A stretch of 64,000 nucleotides of DNA, from contig CP099426.1 of the NCBI GenBank assembly GCA_024114885.1, positions 1,488,001-1,552,000 on the forward strand, given 5' to 3'. Positions 55,111 to 64,000 of the stretch are shown here, piece after piece. The translations under genes and the position numbers were made by a program. Origin of the DNA: Septoria linicola (taxonomy: Eukaryota > Ascomycota > Dothideomycetes > Mycosphaerellales > Mycosphaerellaceae). The first letter of the stretch is position 1, and every line of letters starts with the position of its first letter. The notes below the pieces were generated by a model. The model was not told the origin of the DNA. It searched no databases and saw only the letters and a list, made by a program, of their open reading frames with translations.

Positions 55111-55776
55111 GTGAGTGGCGGATCTCTTGAAGATGTTGTTGCAAAAGCAATTACTAGTACGATAAGTGCAGTCGTGGCGGCAAGTCCAGCCGCGGGCCAC
55201 AAGGTGGCTCATATCGCGGAGCTGGTAGAACAGATCCTGCTCGAAGCGGCCGAACTCGAAGCAGTCCCAGGCGCATGGCCCACCGTAAATCGCATCGAAG
55301 CCAGGAAGGAACTGCTTCACAGCCAGTGTGTCAGCCGCTTCTTCAACAAGACGATAAGACACTCGATCAAGCTCAGAAAAGTGCTTTTCCAAATCGCCCC
55401 GACCGGACTAGATGACCCAGCTTCCCGGAGTTTCAACCCAATCCTCATCGATGACCTCCGCCTAGAGACACCGGGCGGACCACGCACATTTGGTACAGAC
55501 ATTTTGAATATTGCGGACGGCTGCGCTGGGATCGAGATCGATTTCAGATTACCTCCTAGGAACAGTATGCGAGTCGTCGAAAACAAACCGAATGCCTCAT
55601 GGCGCAGGATGCATTTGTACCAGGTTCGTTACAGAGTGAAGAAGGTTCTTGCGTTTGGGCGTCCGACGAAGCTCGTAGCTGTGGACAGTCCGACCGCTGG
55701 AGAGCTATACGATCTAATGTTCCTACCAGCGAATGGTTCAGATAAGGTGCAGGGGGCATCAGCAGTTGGGGCATAG
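55111..55776 (+). CDS. F-box-like protein, copy 3 of 3 (start codon unresolved)
   Basis: An unbroken frame of about 221 codons with the same order of motifs as its neighbours: VAHIAELVEQILLEAAELEA, the F-box-like SQCVSRFFNKTI, FNPILIDDLRL and NASWRRMHLYQ. No ATG opens it: the first codon after the last comparable point is GTG, and the frame is stop-free back to 55027 without ATG. A spliced first exon or loss of the start is likely. More diverged than copies 1 and 2 are from each other. Role presumed as a substrate receptor of an SCF ligase, by fold only. Confidence 0.55.
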   Translation: MSGGSLEDVVAKAITSTISAVVAASPAAGHKVAHIAELVEQILLEAAELEAVPGAWPTVNRIEARKELLHSQCVSRFFNKTIRHSIKLRKVLFQIAPTGLDDPASRSFNPILIDDLRLETPGGPRTFGTDILNIADGCAGIEIDFRLPPRNSMRVVENKPNASWRRMHLYQVRYRVKKVLAFGRPTKLVAVDSPTAGELYDLMFLPANGSDKVQGASAVGA

Positions 55777-56029
55777 TGCAAAGGTCATGATCGCGACTGA
55801 ATACATTACATTAGGACGTCTCCTGCATGAAGACTGGAGGCCAGGTTGGATAGATCAGCCAAAGTTGTTGTTACTGGTCTGAACTTCTGAAGTAACGCGC
55901 CAAAACTGCTGCGAAGGCGCTGCACCAGGCAACTCTGAGAGATAGGAGGTACTCGGAAGCACAAAGCGGCCGCAGCAATACAGACGCTGCATAAGATCGA
56001 GTCATTGAGTACGTTCTCGTGGTACCTCT

Positions 56030-57097
56030 TCAGCCACGATTGATTGTGTTTCCACTGCCCTTCGGATTGGCCTCCACATATTCGTCCCATTCTCTTGCCT
56101 TCATCGTCTCCCGATCTGCCGCTTCATAATCATCCTCGTCCACTTGTGCTGTCTGCCTGCTAGCCTCTCCGCCACCTTCAATCATTCCTCCTCTCCTCCT
56201 CTCCTCCTCCAGATACTCGTCTATACTCATGGTAGGCAGACTATGATCCGGCCTGAAGACACCCTGCTTCAGCTCCTGTCGTGGCAGCAAGGTGAAGGGC
56301 CTGAGAGGCTTTCCTTTGGCATCTAGTAGGGGACCTTTCATCCCTGCGGACAAGTGCTGTGGTCCATCGAGTCGTTCTGAGTACCCATCTCCCACTCTCC
56401 GTCGATTACGATCATCGGAAGATGTCTGACTACGCTGGTCAGATGGCGGGTTTGAAGGGGCGAGTGACAGGATGTGTAGTTCCTGCGCTATCGATTCCAG
56501 CGAAGCAAAGGTCTGGTGTGTGCAGTAGGCAATGTTGGTCAGCTGGAGGTCTCTGGCCTTCGCGTCGTCCTCCTGCAATATCCTCGGGTTCTGACGCATA
56601 TATGCCAGCTTCTCCTTCAAGGCCTTTTCCTCCTTGAAGCGCTTGATCTTGGTATCGCGACGTGCGGCAGGATCTGTGGCCGAGGCTGTGGAGAATGTGT
56701 TTGGCGACTCGTGATACTGCTCCAGCAGCTTGAAGTCATCCTTTGTGAGCAGGTCGTAGTTGTCGAGGCGTTTCAGGTATCGCTCGTAGTGATGTTGTGC
56801 TCGCTGTAGATTGGCTTTGCGGTGTTCGCGGTCGTTCAGACGGAGCACAAGCTCGGAAATGCGGTAGTTGAGAAGGAGATATTGAATATCGCCAGTCGTG
56901 ATGTCCTCCAACGTCTCATTGGGACTGAAGAGCGAGATCTGGTCTGCAATCTTTATGCATTCTTCGTATAGCTGGATCGCCGCCGTAAGGTTGTCCTGGA
57001 AGCTGGCAGCATTGCTGTCGAAGCTGGACTCGATAGTATTTCGTTTCTTCTCAGCATCATCGTAAACAGACCGCAGACTGCGATTCTCTTCGGCCAT
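56030..57097 (-). CDS. TAP42: TAP42/alpha-4 PP2A-associated protein
   Basis: Regulatory partner of type 2A phosphatase catalytic subunits in TOR signalling; cytosolic. ATG at 57097 (MAEENRSLRSVYDDAEKK) gives 355 aa, the usual size. The helical repeat N-terminus carries AIQLYEECIKIADQISLFS, then DIQYLLLNYRISELVLRL and RAQHHYERYL. The C-terminal part has KPLRPFTLLPRQELKQGVFRP, a TAP42 signature, followed by SIDEYLEEERRRGG and a DEDDYEAADRETMKAREWDEY end. Intronless. The frame continues open upstream to 57217 but there the sequence looks like leader. It is divergent from the Dicer gene, 318 bases away. Confidence 0.93.
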   Translation of the reverse strand: MAEENRSLRSVYDDAEKKRNTIESSFDSNAASFQDNLTAAIQLYEECIKIADQISLFSPNETLEDITTGDIQYLLLNYRISELVLRLNDREHRKANLQRAQHHYERYLKRLDNYDLLTKDDFKLLEQYHESPNTFSTASATDPAARRDTKIKRFKEEKALKEKLAYMRQNPRILQEDDAKARDLQLTNIAYCTHQTFASLESIAQELHILSLAPSNPPSDQRSQTSSDDRNRRRVGDGYSERLDGPQHLSAGMKGPLLDAKGKPLRPFTLLPRQELKQGVFRPDHSLPTMSIDEYLEEERRRGGMIEGGGEASRQTAQVDEDDYEAADRETMKAREWDEYVEANPKGSGNTINRG

Positions 57098-57415
57098 GTT
57101 CAAGGTGGATGCCCAGGATGACTTACTTTCACATGAACAAGAAACGTCGAAGCCAAAGTGAACGCCACACTTCGGCCCGCAAGCTTCAGCCACAGACAAA
57201 CAAACACTTCTGTCCACATTTCCACTTCAGCTTTCTCTTCACATGCACATTGACCTGTGTTTGGCGCAATCGAGTGCCAGCTCACGGAGCGCCATGCATG
57301 ACAAGCTGCTCGTCTGCAATGTTCGCTTCGCAACAGACAACTTCGTCTGCTTGCCTCGCTCGACGTCTGACTTTACCCGACCTCGCCTGTCCTAACAATT
57401 TCCAAAACATCAACC
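57098..57415. promoter_or_regulatory. Short bidirectional promoter, TAP42 / Dicer
   Basis: 318 bases between two divergent start codons, so both promoters and leaders overlap here. The Dicer-side leader is pyrimidine-rich and A-rich just before the ATG (CATCAACCATGG), a good fungal start context. Confidence 0.6.
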
Positions 57416-60400
57416 ATGGGCGCGCCAAAGCAGGCAGAGACCTTGCCGATCCGCGAACATGAAGACGGTGAGGATTTGATCGGCTCGGGAGACGAGGACG
57501 ACGAGGTTGTTCTGCTCACCGGTGCCTCCACCGCCGCAAGCTGGAAAGAGAAACGCCGTGCTCAGCGCGCCATCTTTGACTCTTGGATCACGAGCTCTGC
57601 TGGGCAACAAGCCTTGAAGCCAAAAACCAAAAAGCCAGCCGATGCTCTTGACGACAATCAGTCGATACACTCGCTTCTTGCATCTCAGCAACGAGGAGCA
57701 CAAATCGTGAAGAACCCGCGTGAGTATCAGATTGAGCTATTTGAGCGCGCCAAGCAGCAAAACACCATTGCTGTGCTAGACACAGGCTCCGGAAAGACAC
57801 TAATTGCTGTTCTACTACTGCGATGGACCATCGACAATGAGATCGAGCATCGCGCTGAAGGCATGCCTTCAAAAATCTCGTTCTTCCTCGTCGCCTCAGT
57901 CACGCTGGTCTACCAACAGTTCTCCGTTTTGGAGTGCAATCTCGATCACAAGGTTGCACGTCTTTGTGGTGCTGACAACACACATAGATGGGATGGTGCC
58001 AGATGGCAAAGAGAGTTCTTCGAGAACAAAGTCATCGTGTGCACGGCTGAAATTCTCAATCAGGCACTTGCGCACAGCTACATCAGCATGAATCAAATCA
58101 ACTTGCTGATCTTTGACGAAGCTCACCATACCAAGAAGAACCACTCATACGCTCGGATCATCAAAGACTTCTATCTCACGGAAGAACCTGCTTCACGACC
58201 ACGAGTATTTGGCATGACTGCGAGCCCGATTGATGCCAAGATGGACGTGGTCCAAGCTGCATCGGAGCTTGAGACCCTTCTCGACTCCAAAATCGCAACG
58301 ACAAGCGACATGAGCCTCACAGCAGCGATCAAAAAGCCCGTGGAGGAGGTCATGTACTATGATGCTCTGCCACAAGCTGGGTACGGAACTGACCTGCTCC
58401 GAGATGTGAAGGCCCGTTTTGGTCACATACCGGTGTTCTCGACAGTCTTCGAGCGAGCTTTACAGATTGCGCGTCATCTAGGCCGCTGGCCTGCAGACAG
58501 CTACCTGTTGCACGCCTTCTCTCATGGCAAATCACCAAAGTACGAGATGGATGTGGAAAAGAAGTTTCATTCCCGTCGAGTACATCAAGAGATGTCCGAG
58601 CTGGATAGTGCCGTGCAAGAGATTCGAGACGCCATCGAATACGTGCAGACGCGTCAAAATGTCCTCGACCACCTATCAAATACTGATGTCAGCTCGAAAG
58701 TGCATAACTTGCACAACTACCTGAGTCTGCAATTTGAGCGACCATCTGAACACCGCTGCATAGTCTTTGTGGACCGCAGGTATACAGCCCGCATGCTACA
58801 CAATCTCTTCCTGAGAATCAGCACGCCGCATATGCACGGACACTTTCTCGTTGGGTCCAATAACGGCGGACTGGATGAAGACTCCTTCTCATTCAAGCAG
58901 CAAGTCTTGACACTGATGAAATTTCGCAAAGGTGAGCTCAATTGCCTGTTCGCCACATCTGTTGCCGAGGAGGGTCTTGACGTTCCGGATTGCAACCTTA
59001 TCATTCGTTTCGACATGTACGCCACCATGATTCAGTACGTTCAGTCCAGAGGCCGCGCTCGTAACCAGAACTCGAAATTCATTCATATGCTGGAGCGTGG
59101 CAACTCGATCCACTCTGAGACACTCGGAGACGTCAGATATGCAGAGGCAAGTATGAGGCGATATTGTGAACTCCTGCCGGAAGACCGAAAGTTGGAAGGG
59201 AACTCAGACAGCCTAGAGGTGCTGCTGGAGTCAGAGAAGACAATGGAGTCCCGCATTGATCCAATCTCTGGGGCCAAGCTCACATATGCCAATGCTCTGA
59301 GCATACTGGCACATTTCGTCACTGCAGTGCCCACAGAATCGGATGAACCACAGCATCCCACGTATGTCGTTTCCAATCGAGGACAACAGTACATCGCTGA
59401 AGCCATCTTACCCGGCAATGCTCCATTGCGCTCGAAGATTGGAAGAATTCATACCAAGAGATCGCTGGCCAAGCGTTCGGCAGCCTTCGACGCCTGTGTA
59501 TACCTGCGTACTCACGGCTATCTCAACGAGAACTTGATTCCAATCTATCAAAAGAAGCTCCCAGCCATGAGAAATGCACTGCTTGCCGTAAACATGAAGG
59601 CCACTTCCGGCTATGGCATGCAGATCAAGCCTAAGATATGGGCCGAGCAGAGAGGACTATCGCCTAAGGAAATGTGGGTTACAGTTGTGGACTTCCCGGA
59701 GGGCCTGGACAGATCACACCAGGCGCTCGCATTCTTGACTAGGACGCCTATGCCACAGCTCCCATGTTTCCCGGTCTATCGCAACGGAGGTGACACCACA
59801 ATGGTGAAGACAGTGAGCCTGGCTCTGCCGTTGATCATTACTGAAGAGCGCCTGGCCAAGCTCAGCACTTTCACCTTCAGGGTGTTCAAAGACGTCTTCA
59901 GTAAAACCTACGAAGAAGAGCCTCTGAAGCTTTCTTACTGGATGGCCCCGGTCAGAGTAAGCCTGGAAGCCACAGAGACTAGTCTTGAAGCGGAGCAGAG
60001 AATGAGTCCTATCGCGGCGATCGACTGGCATCTTCTGGACGAGGTGCACGTTAATGACGAATACCGATGGACCCCAGAGACACCACACGACCGTTATGTC
60101 AACAAATTCATCGTTGATAAGTTCGATGGCAGTCGCAAATTCTTTTCGAAAGGCGTCGATCCGTCGCTCAAACAGACTGATCCGATTCCAGCTGATGCGG
60201 CCAAGGGCAAGCATAGCGAGTCAATACTTGCTTACAGCGTTAGCCTGTGGAAGAAGTCTCGCGCGAAGATCCTGTGGGTACCAAATCAACCTGTCATCGA
60301 GGCAGAACTTGCTATCCTGCGTCGAAACATGCTTGCACCAGCAGAGAAGAAAGAGATCGAAGGCATCACCAAGGCTTATGTTTGTCCTGAGCCTCTCAAG

Positions 60401-62038
60401 GTCTCGGCATTGACACCAGACATAGCCACCTCGTGTATTGTGTGGCCTTCCATCATCCACCGCATCGAGTCATACCTCATCAGTATCGAAGGGTGCACCA
60501 CGATCGGTCTAGATTGCGGTCCCAAATTTGCTCTGGCAGCGTTCACCAAGGACTCGGATAATCAAGGCGAACACGATGCAGAGAGGGTCAACTTTCAGCG
60601 TGGCATGGGTGAGAACTACGAACGTTTGGAGTTCATCGGGGACACCTTCCTGAAGACTGCAACGACGATCTCCACTTTTATCCAGAATCCCAACGAGAAC
60701 GAGTTCGAGTTTCATGTACGTCGCATGCAGATGCTCTGCAACAAGAACCTTTTCGGCACTGCGCTGAAGCTCAAACTGTACGAGTACATTCGGAGTATGG
60801 CTTTCAATCGACGTTACTGGTATCCAGAAGGTCTCAAACTTTTGGTTGGCACGGGCGTGATCAAAGGGCAAGAGAAAGAGAACTACCACGAGCCACGGAA
60901 CCATGATCTAGGTGAGAAGACAATTGCCGATGTCTGCGAGGCTCTTATTGGCGCAGCCTATCTCACTTGGGACAAGCCGGAAGCGTGGAAACCGGAGCTT
61001 TGGACAAATGCGGTGAAGGCAGTCACGACACTGGTGGACTCCGACGATCACAGAATGCTCCACTGGGACGACTACAAGGCTGCGTACAGCAAGCCGCACT
61101 ATCAAACGGCCGAAGTGACAGCAGTCCAACGAGACCTAGCGCAGAAGGTCGAGTTGGAGCATGCTTACCACTTCAACTATCCACGACTACTGTACTCGTC
61201 CTTCATGCATCCGTCAGTACCATACATCTACGAGAAGGTGCCGAATTATCAACGTCTGGAGTTCCTCGGCGATGCTCTCCTCGATCAAGCCTCGATCACC
61301 TACCTGTTCCACAAATATCCAGACAAGGATCCGCAGTGGCTAACGGAGCACAAAATGGCCATGGTGAGCAACAAGTTCCTTGGCGCTCTCTGTGTAAACA
61401 TTGGCTTCCACAAGCATCTTCGACATTACAATGCCATCCTACAGTCCCAGGTTACTGCTTATGCAGCCGATCTCCTCGAAGCCAAGCGCGTTGCAGGTGA
61501 TAGCAGAGACTACTGGACGACCGTTTCCGATCCACCGAAGTGCCTGCCCGATATTGTCGAAGCATATATAGGAGCTATCTTCATTGACTCTGACTTCAAT
61601 TATTCTGAAGTCCAGCGCTTCTTCGACGAGCACGTCCAGTGGTATTTCGAGGACATGACAGTCTACGACACCTTCGCCAACAACCATCCTTGCACTCATC
61701 TGCACAACACACTGCAAACGACCTTCGGCTGCATGGACTATCGACTGATGGCAAAAGAGCTGCCAAGTATCGATGGGCTCGAGCGCAAGGATGTTGTAGC
61801 GGTCGTCATGATTCACGACAAGATCATCGCCAGCAGTGCGGGTAAGTCGGGGCGGTATGCGAGATTGAGAGTCGCGCAGAAGGCCCGGGCTGAGCTTGAT
61901 GGGCTGGCGCCTTTCGAGTTCCGAGCCAAGTTCGGCTGCGATTGCAAGGTGGATGAAGATGGGCAGGTGAAGCTGGGGCAGGATCTGGGTCCTGAGGGCG
62001 AGGACGCGGGAGGTCTCGGTGGGATACCCAACGTCTGA
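57416..62038 (+). CDS. dcl1: Dicer-like protein (DCL1 type)
   Basis: RNase III enzyme that cuts long dsRNA into siRNA. Intronless, 1540 aa, normal for fungal DCL1. The DExH helicase has DTGSGKT (about 122-128), DEAH (234-237), GMTASP, and the C-terminal half EEGLDVPDCNLIIRFD...QSRGRAR. The Dicer dimerisation (DUF283) region follows at about 615-720. RNase IIIa: NYERLEFIGD (E1072, D1076) with DVCEALIGA (D1172, E1175). RNase IIIb: NYQRLEFLGD (E1282, D1286) with DIVEAYIGA (D1379, E1382). All catalytic acids are present. A dsRNA-binding motif ends the protein, with the CDC pair typical of DCL1. The PAZ region is poorly conserved, as is common in fungi. Confidence 0.96.
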   Translation: MGAPKQAETLPIREHEDGEDLIGSGDEDDEVVLLTGASTAASWKEKRRAQRAIFDSWITSSAGQQALKPKTKKPADALDDNQSIHSLLASQQRGAQIVKNPREYQIELFERAKQQNTIAVLDTGSGKTLIAVLLLRWTIDNEIEHRAEGMPSKISFFLVASVTLVYQQFSVLECNLDHKVARLCGADNTHRWDGARWQREFFENKVIVCTAEILNQALAHSYISMNQINLLIFDEAHHTKKNHSYARIIKDFYLTEEPASRPRVFGMTASPIDAKMDVVQAASELETLLDSKIATTSDMSLTAAIKKPVEEVMYYDALPQAGYGTDLLRDVKARFGHIPVFSTVFERALQIARHLGRWPADSYLLHAFSHGKSPKYEMDVEKKFHSRRVHQEMSELDSAVQEIRDAIEYVQTRQNVLDHLSNTDVSSKVHNLHNYLSLQFERPSEHRCIVFVDRRYTARMLHNLFLRISTPHMHGHFLVGSNNGGLDEDSFSFKQQVLTLMKFRKGELNCLFATSVAEEGLDVPDCNLIIRFDMYATMIQYVQSRGRARNQNSKFIHMLERGNSIHSETLGDVRYAEASMRRYCELLPEDRKLEGNSDSLEVLLESEKTMESRIDPISGAKLTYANALSILAHFVTAVPTESDEPQHPTYVVSNRGQQYIAEAILPGNAPLRSKIGRIHTKRSLAKRSAAFDACVYLRTHGYLNENLIPIYQKKLPAMRNALLAVNMKATSGYGMQIKPKIWAEQRGLSPKEMWVTVVDFPEGLDRSHQALAFLTRTPMPQLPCFPVYRNGGDTTMVKTVSLALPLIITEERLAKLSTFTFRVFKDVFSKTYEEEPLKLSYWMAPVRVSLEATETSLEAEQRMSPIAAIDWHLLDEVHVNDEYRWTPETPHDRYVNKFIVDKFDGSRKFFSKGVDPSLKQTDPIPADAAKGKHSESILAYSVSLWKKSRAKILWVPNQPVIEAELAILRRNMLAPAEKKEIEGITKAYVCPEPLKVSALTPDIATSCIVWPSIIHRIESYLISIEGCTTIGLDCGPKFALAAFTKDSDNQGEHDAERVNFQRGMGENYERLEFIGDTFLKTATTISTFIQNPNENEFEFHVRRMQMLCNKNLFGTALKLKLYEYIRSMAFNRRYWYPEGLKLLVGTGVIKGQEKENYHEPRNHDLGEKTIADVCEALIGAAYLTWDKPEAWKPELWTNAVKAVTTLVDSDDHRMLHWDDYKAAYSKPHYQTAEVTAVQRDLAQKVELEHAYHFNYPRLLYSSFMHPSVPYIYEKVPNYQRLEFLGDALLDQASITYLFHKYPDKDPQWLTEHKMAMVSNKFLGALCVNIGFHKHLRHYNAILQSQVTAYAADLLEAKRVAGDSRDYWTTVSDPPKCLPDIVEAYIGAIFIDSDFNYSEVQRFFDEHVQWYFEDMTVYDTFANNHPCTHLHNTLQTTFGCMDYRLMAKELPSIDGLERKDVVAVVMIHDKIIASSAGKSGRYARLRVAQKARAELDGLAPFEFRAKFGCDCKVDEDGQVKLGQDLGPEGEDAGGLGGIPNV

Positions 62039-62252
62039 GCAGAGTAGTGGGCCTACCAAGGCCGACATGAGCGCATTCGCGGCCATTGCGGCCGGAGCGG
62101 ACTGCTTCGTTGAGAGGCAGTGGGCCACATGGCGCAGGAAATGTGCTACGATTACCACGAGGCATGACATAGATCACGAGAGAACGACTGTAGCATGACA
62201 CTAATGACCAGAAGCATGAATCATAAAAATCGTTCGGCTTTTATCGCACCAT

Positions 62253-63809
62253 CTATACAGAGTTCGAGTTGTCTGCACAAGTCCACGCCGCTGACCCTCC
62301 AGAGACTTTATACGAGTCAATGATGTCCGCAACTGCACCATACGTGCCAGCAATCATGATGAAAGTGCCAATCACAATCACAAACACGCTCCAGCCAACC
62401 ATGAACTTCCAGCGCATGTCGCGATCAGTTCGGCTCCAGTTATCGTACAGCCACATGAAGCCCATCGGTTGAAAGGACATGAGCGTTCCCAGCAGTGCAC
62501 CGATCAAACTGACCAGGCCGCCAAAGACTGGGATAGCTGAAGCAATGACATAGCTTGATATCGCACAGGCAGCTGTACATCCGATCCACACACTCCAGTG
62601 GACTATACCGTTGGAGTTGAGATGCTTGGTGCCTTTGAGGAGCTTGATGAAAATATATTTCGCTGGTAAATGCGTAGTCAGAGTTGTAGTTGCGAGGAGA
62701 CCTGGTAGAGCGAGACCGTAGCAGATTTTCTTCATCAGGACTCCAGCGGAACCGAGCGCTGGGCTGGCGACATAGGAGCCGCAGAAGTAGTAGACTACGA
62801 TACCGATTGTGATGTAGGTCACTGTGACGCCGCTCTGGCAGATGATCAGGGAGCGGGTATATTGTCTCGGGTCTCGCATTTCAGATACAATACTGAAGAA
62901 TGCCGGTGTGCCGGCGTAGGCGAAGACGAGGGAGGCGATGGCCGAGATTGCTTGAGGGAACTTGGGCGAGTTGGTGATGTGATAGTCGGACGACCAGGGT
63001 CCTTCTTGAGGCGCTGCAGAGGGTCGGTCTTGGACTCCGACAGCGATGGTGAGGACCAGGACTGGGTACGTGTCAGCTAGCTTCTGGCATTATAGATTGA
63101 GCGGTGCATGCGGCAAATGGTAGATACTTACTCGAAGATAGAATTCCAATAAGACCTACCCAAGCGATGGGTGAAATCTTACCTAGAGTTCGAATGCTGG
63201 CAAGCGCGAAGCCTGCGATGGCTGCGACTGCGACGAAGATCGCGGTACAAGCTCCATGCACTGAGACGGCGTTGAGACCAATGGACAAACTGAGCATGCC
63301 AGATCCGGCAACGAAGATCCAGTATAGAACGAAAGCCGTCCCGAGGACGATGTGACCGACCTTCCCGAAGATGAGCTTGCCAGCATCATCTATACCATAG
63401 ACTTCTGGGTGAGCCAGCTTGAATGTGCCGACGACGTAGTCGGACCAGGTTGTGATGACGGCAATGGCGATGAGGCAGATGATGCCTGGTATCATGCCGA
63501 GTGTGTCGAACACGACTGGAATAGAGAGAACGCCGAGACCAATTTGTGTCTTCATCATCAAGGCGACAGTGCCTTTCCAGCCAACCTGTTCTCAATGATC
63601 AGCACGTTATGGGAGTATCTCAACTATTGTAGCATGCGTACTGCTCGATAGTTGGGTCCGCCCTCTGTGATCTCGCCAAAGACTGCATCTTGGGCTATAG
63701 AGCCATTGCGCTGCACTTCGATATCTTTGACATCGCCGACCTGATGAGAAACGACTGGATTGAGGTAGTCGTGTTTCTCATCATACTTTGGCATCGTTTG
63801 GTGGGCCAT
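62253..63809 (-). CDS. AAAP-family amino-acid permease (MTR-like)
   Basis: Amino acid/auxin permease superfamily member, plasma or vacuolar membrane. Exons 63809-63642, 63585-63132 and 63061-62253 (introns 56 and 70 bp) give 476 aa. A hydrophilic N-terminus of about 55 residues precedes roughly 11 hydrophobic segments. MMKTQIGLGVLSIPVVFDTLG is the conserved first helix. FAYAGTPAFFSIVSEMRDP is the usual central loop, compare the neutral amino-acid permease MTR of Neurospora. The C-terminus is short. Substrate presumed neutral or aromatic amino acids by similarity. Its upstream region continues to the window end. Confidence 0.92.
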
Positions 63810-64000
63810 GTTGCGCTGAAAATCTGGTCGTCGATCAGGTCACTCGCCTAGCTGCAATGCTCAGAGAGTCATGTTTCAACTGGAGGTGGACTCGAAGCAT
63901 ATATGCCCTCAGAGACAGTGGGATTCTGAGCATGGATGTCCATAGCCTTCGCGTATGGCTCCTAGTTCAAGCCTGCTACCCATCAATGTTACGTACTTGA

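Overview
The window is nuclear DNA of a filamentous ascomycete (Pezizomycotina). Genes are dense on both strands. Introns are mostly 47-81 bp with GTRAGT-type donors, CTRAC branch sites and YAG acceptors. The content is typical of that group: a Zn2Cys6 factor, a hybrid histidine kinase, an Arb1 protein, a fungal Dicer, and Ser/Thr-rich secreted proteins. A small tandem family of F-box-like proteins with an ASWRRM core points by inference to Capnodiales/Mycosphaerellales-type Dothideomycetes. The species cannot be fixed from this sequence. I splice-joined most multi-exon genes by hand and checked that exon lengths sum to whole codons.

Layout. 0.3-5 kb: Zn2Cys6 regulator, coiled-coil orphan, DUF6590-like protein. 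5.4-16 kb: Dbp7 helicase, secreted M14 carboxypeptidase, zinc-independent MDR reductase, charged orphan, GPI-type aspartic protease. 16-26 kb: drug-type MFS exporter, an intergenic region with a perfect 60-bp tandem duplication, a cysteine synthase-rhodanese fusion, an ACS-family transporter with a frame break, a two-GAF hybrid histidine kinase. 26-32 kb: gene-poor DNA, a tiny Pro-rich secreted peptide, a 1021-residue Ser/Thr-rich secreted protein, a 10-bp-period repeat. 32-46 kb: DDB1, GT25 glycosyltransferase, RNA polymerase III subunit RPC37/RPC5, SDR, type III CoA-transferase, inositol polyphosphate multikinase, a two-TM orphan. 47-62 kb: a La-motif/Arb1 fusion, quinone oxidoreductase, a flavin monooxygenase pseudogene, three F-box-like paralogues in different states of decay, TAP42 and a full Dicer-like protein divergent from it. 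62-64 kb: AAAP amino-acid permease.

The genes mostly do unrelated jobs: ribosome biogenesis, Pol III transcription, DNA-damage ubiquitin ligase, PP2A/TOR signalling, inositol phosphate signalling, secretion and transport. No biosynthetic core enzyme is present. The one functional pairing is RNA silencing: Dicer and a La-Arb1 protein lie about 8 kb apart. The La-Arb1 fusion is the best candidate here for something not described. Other points of interest are a 14-C homopolymer exactly at a frame break in an F-box-like gene, a degenerate copy of the RPC37 5' end that brackets the GT25 gene, and a repeated C-rich to G-rich strand switch inside several genes.
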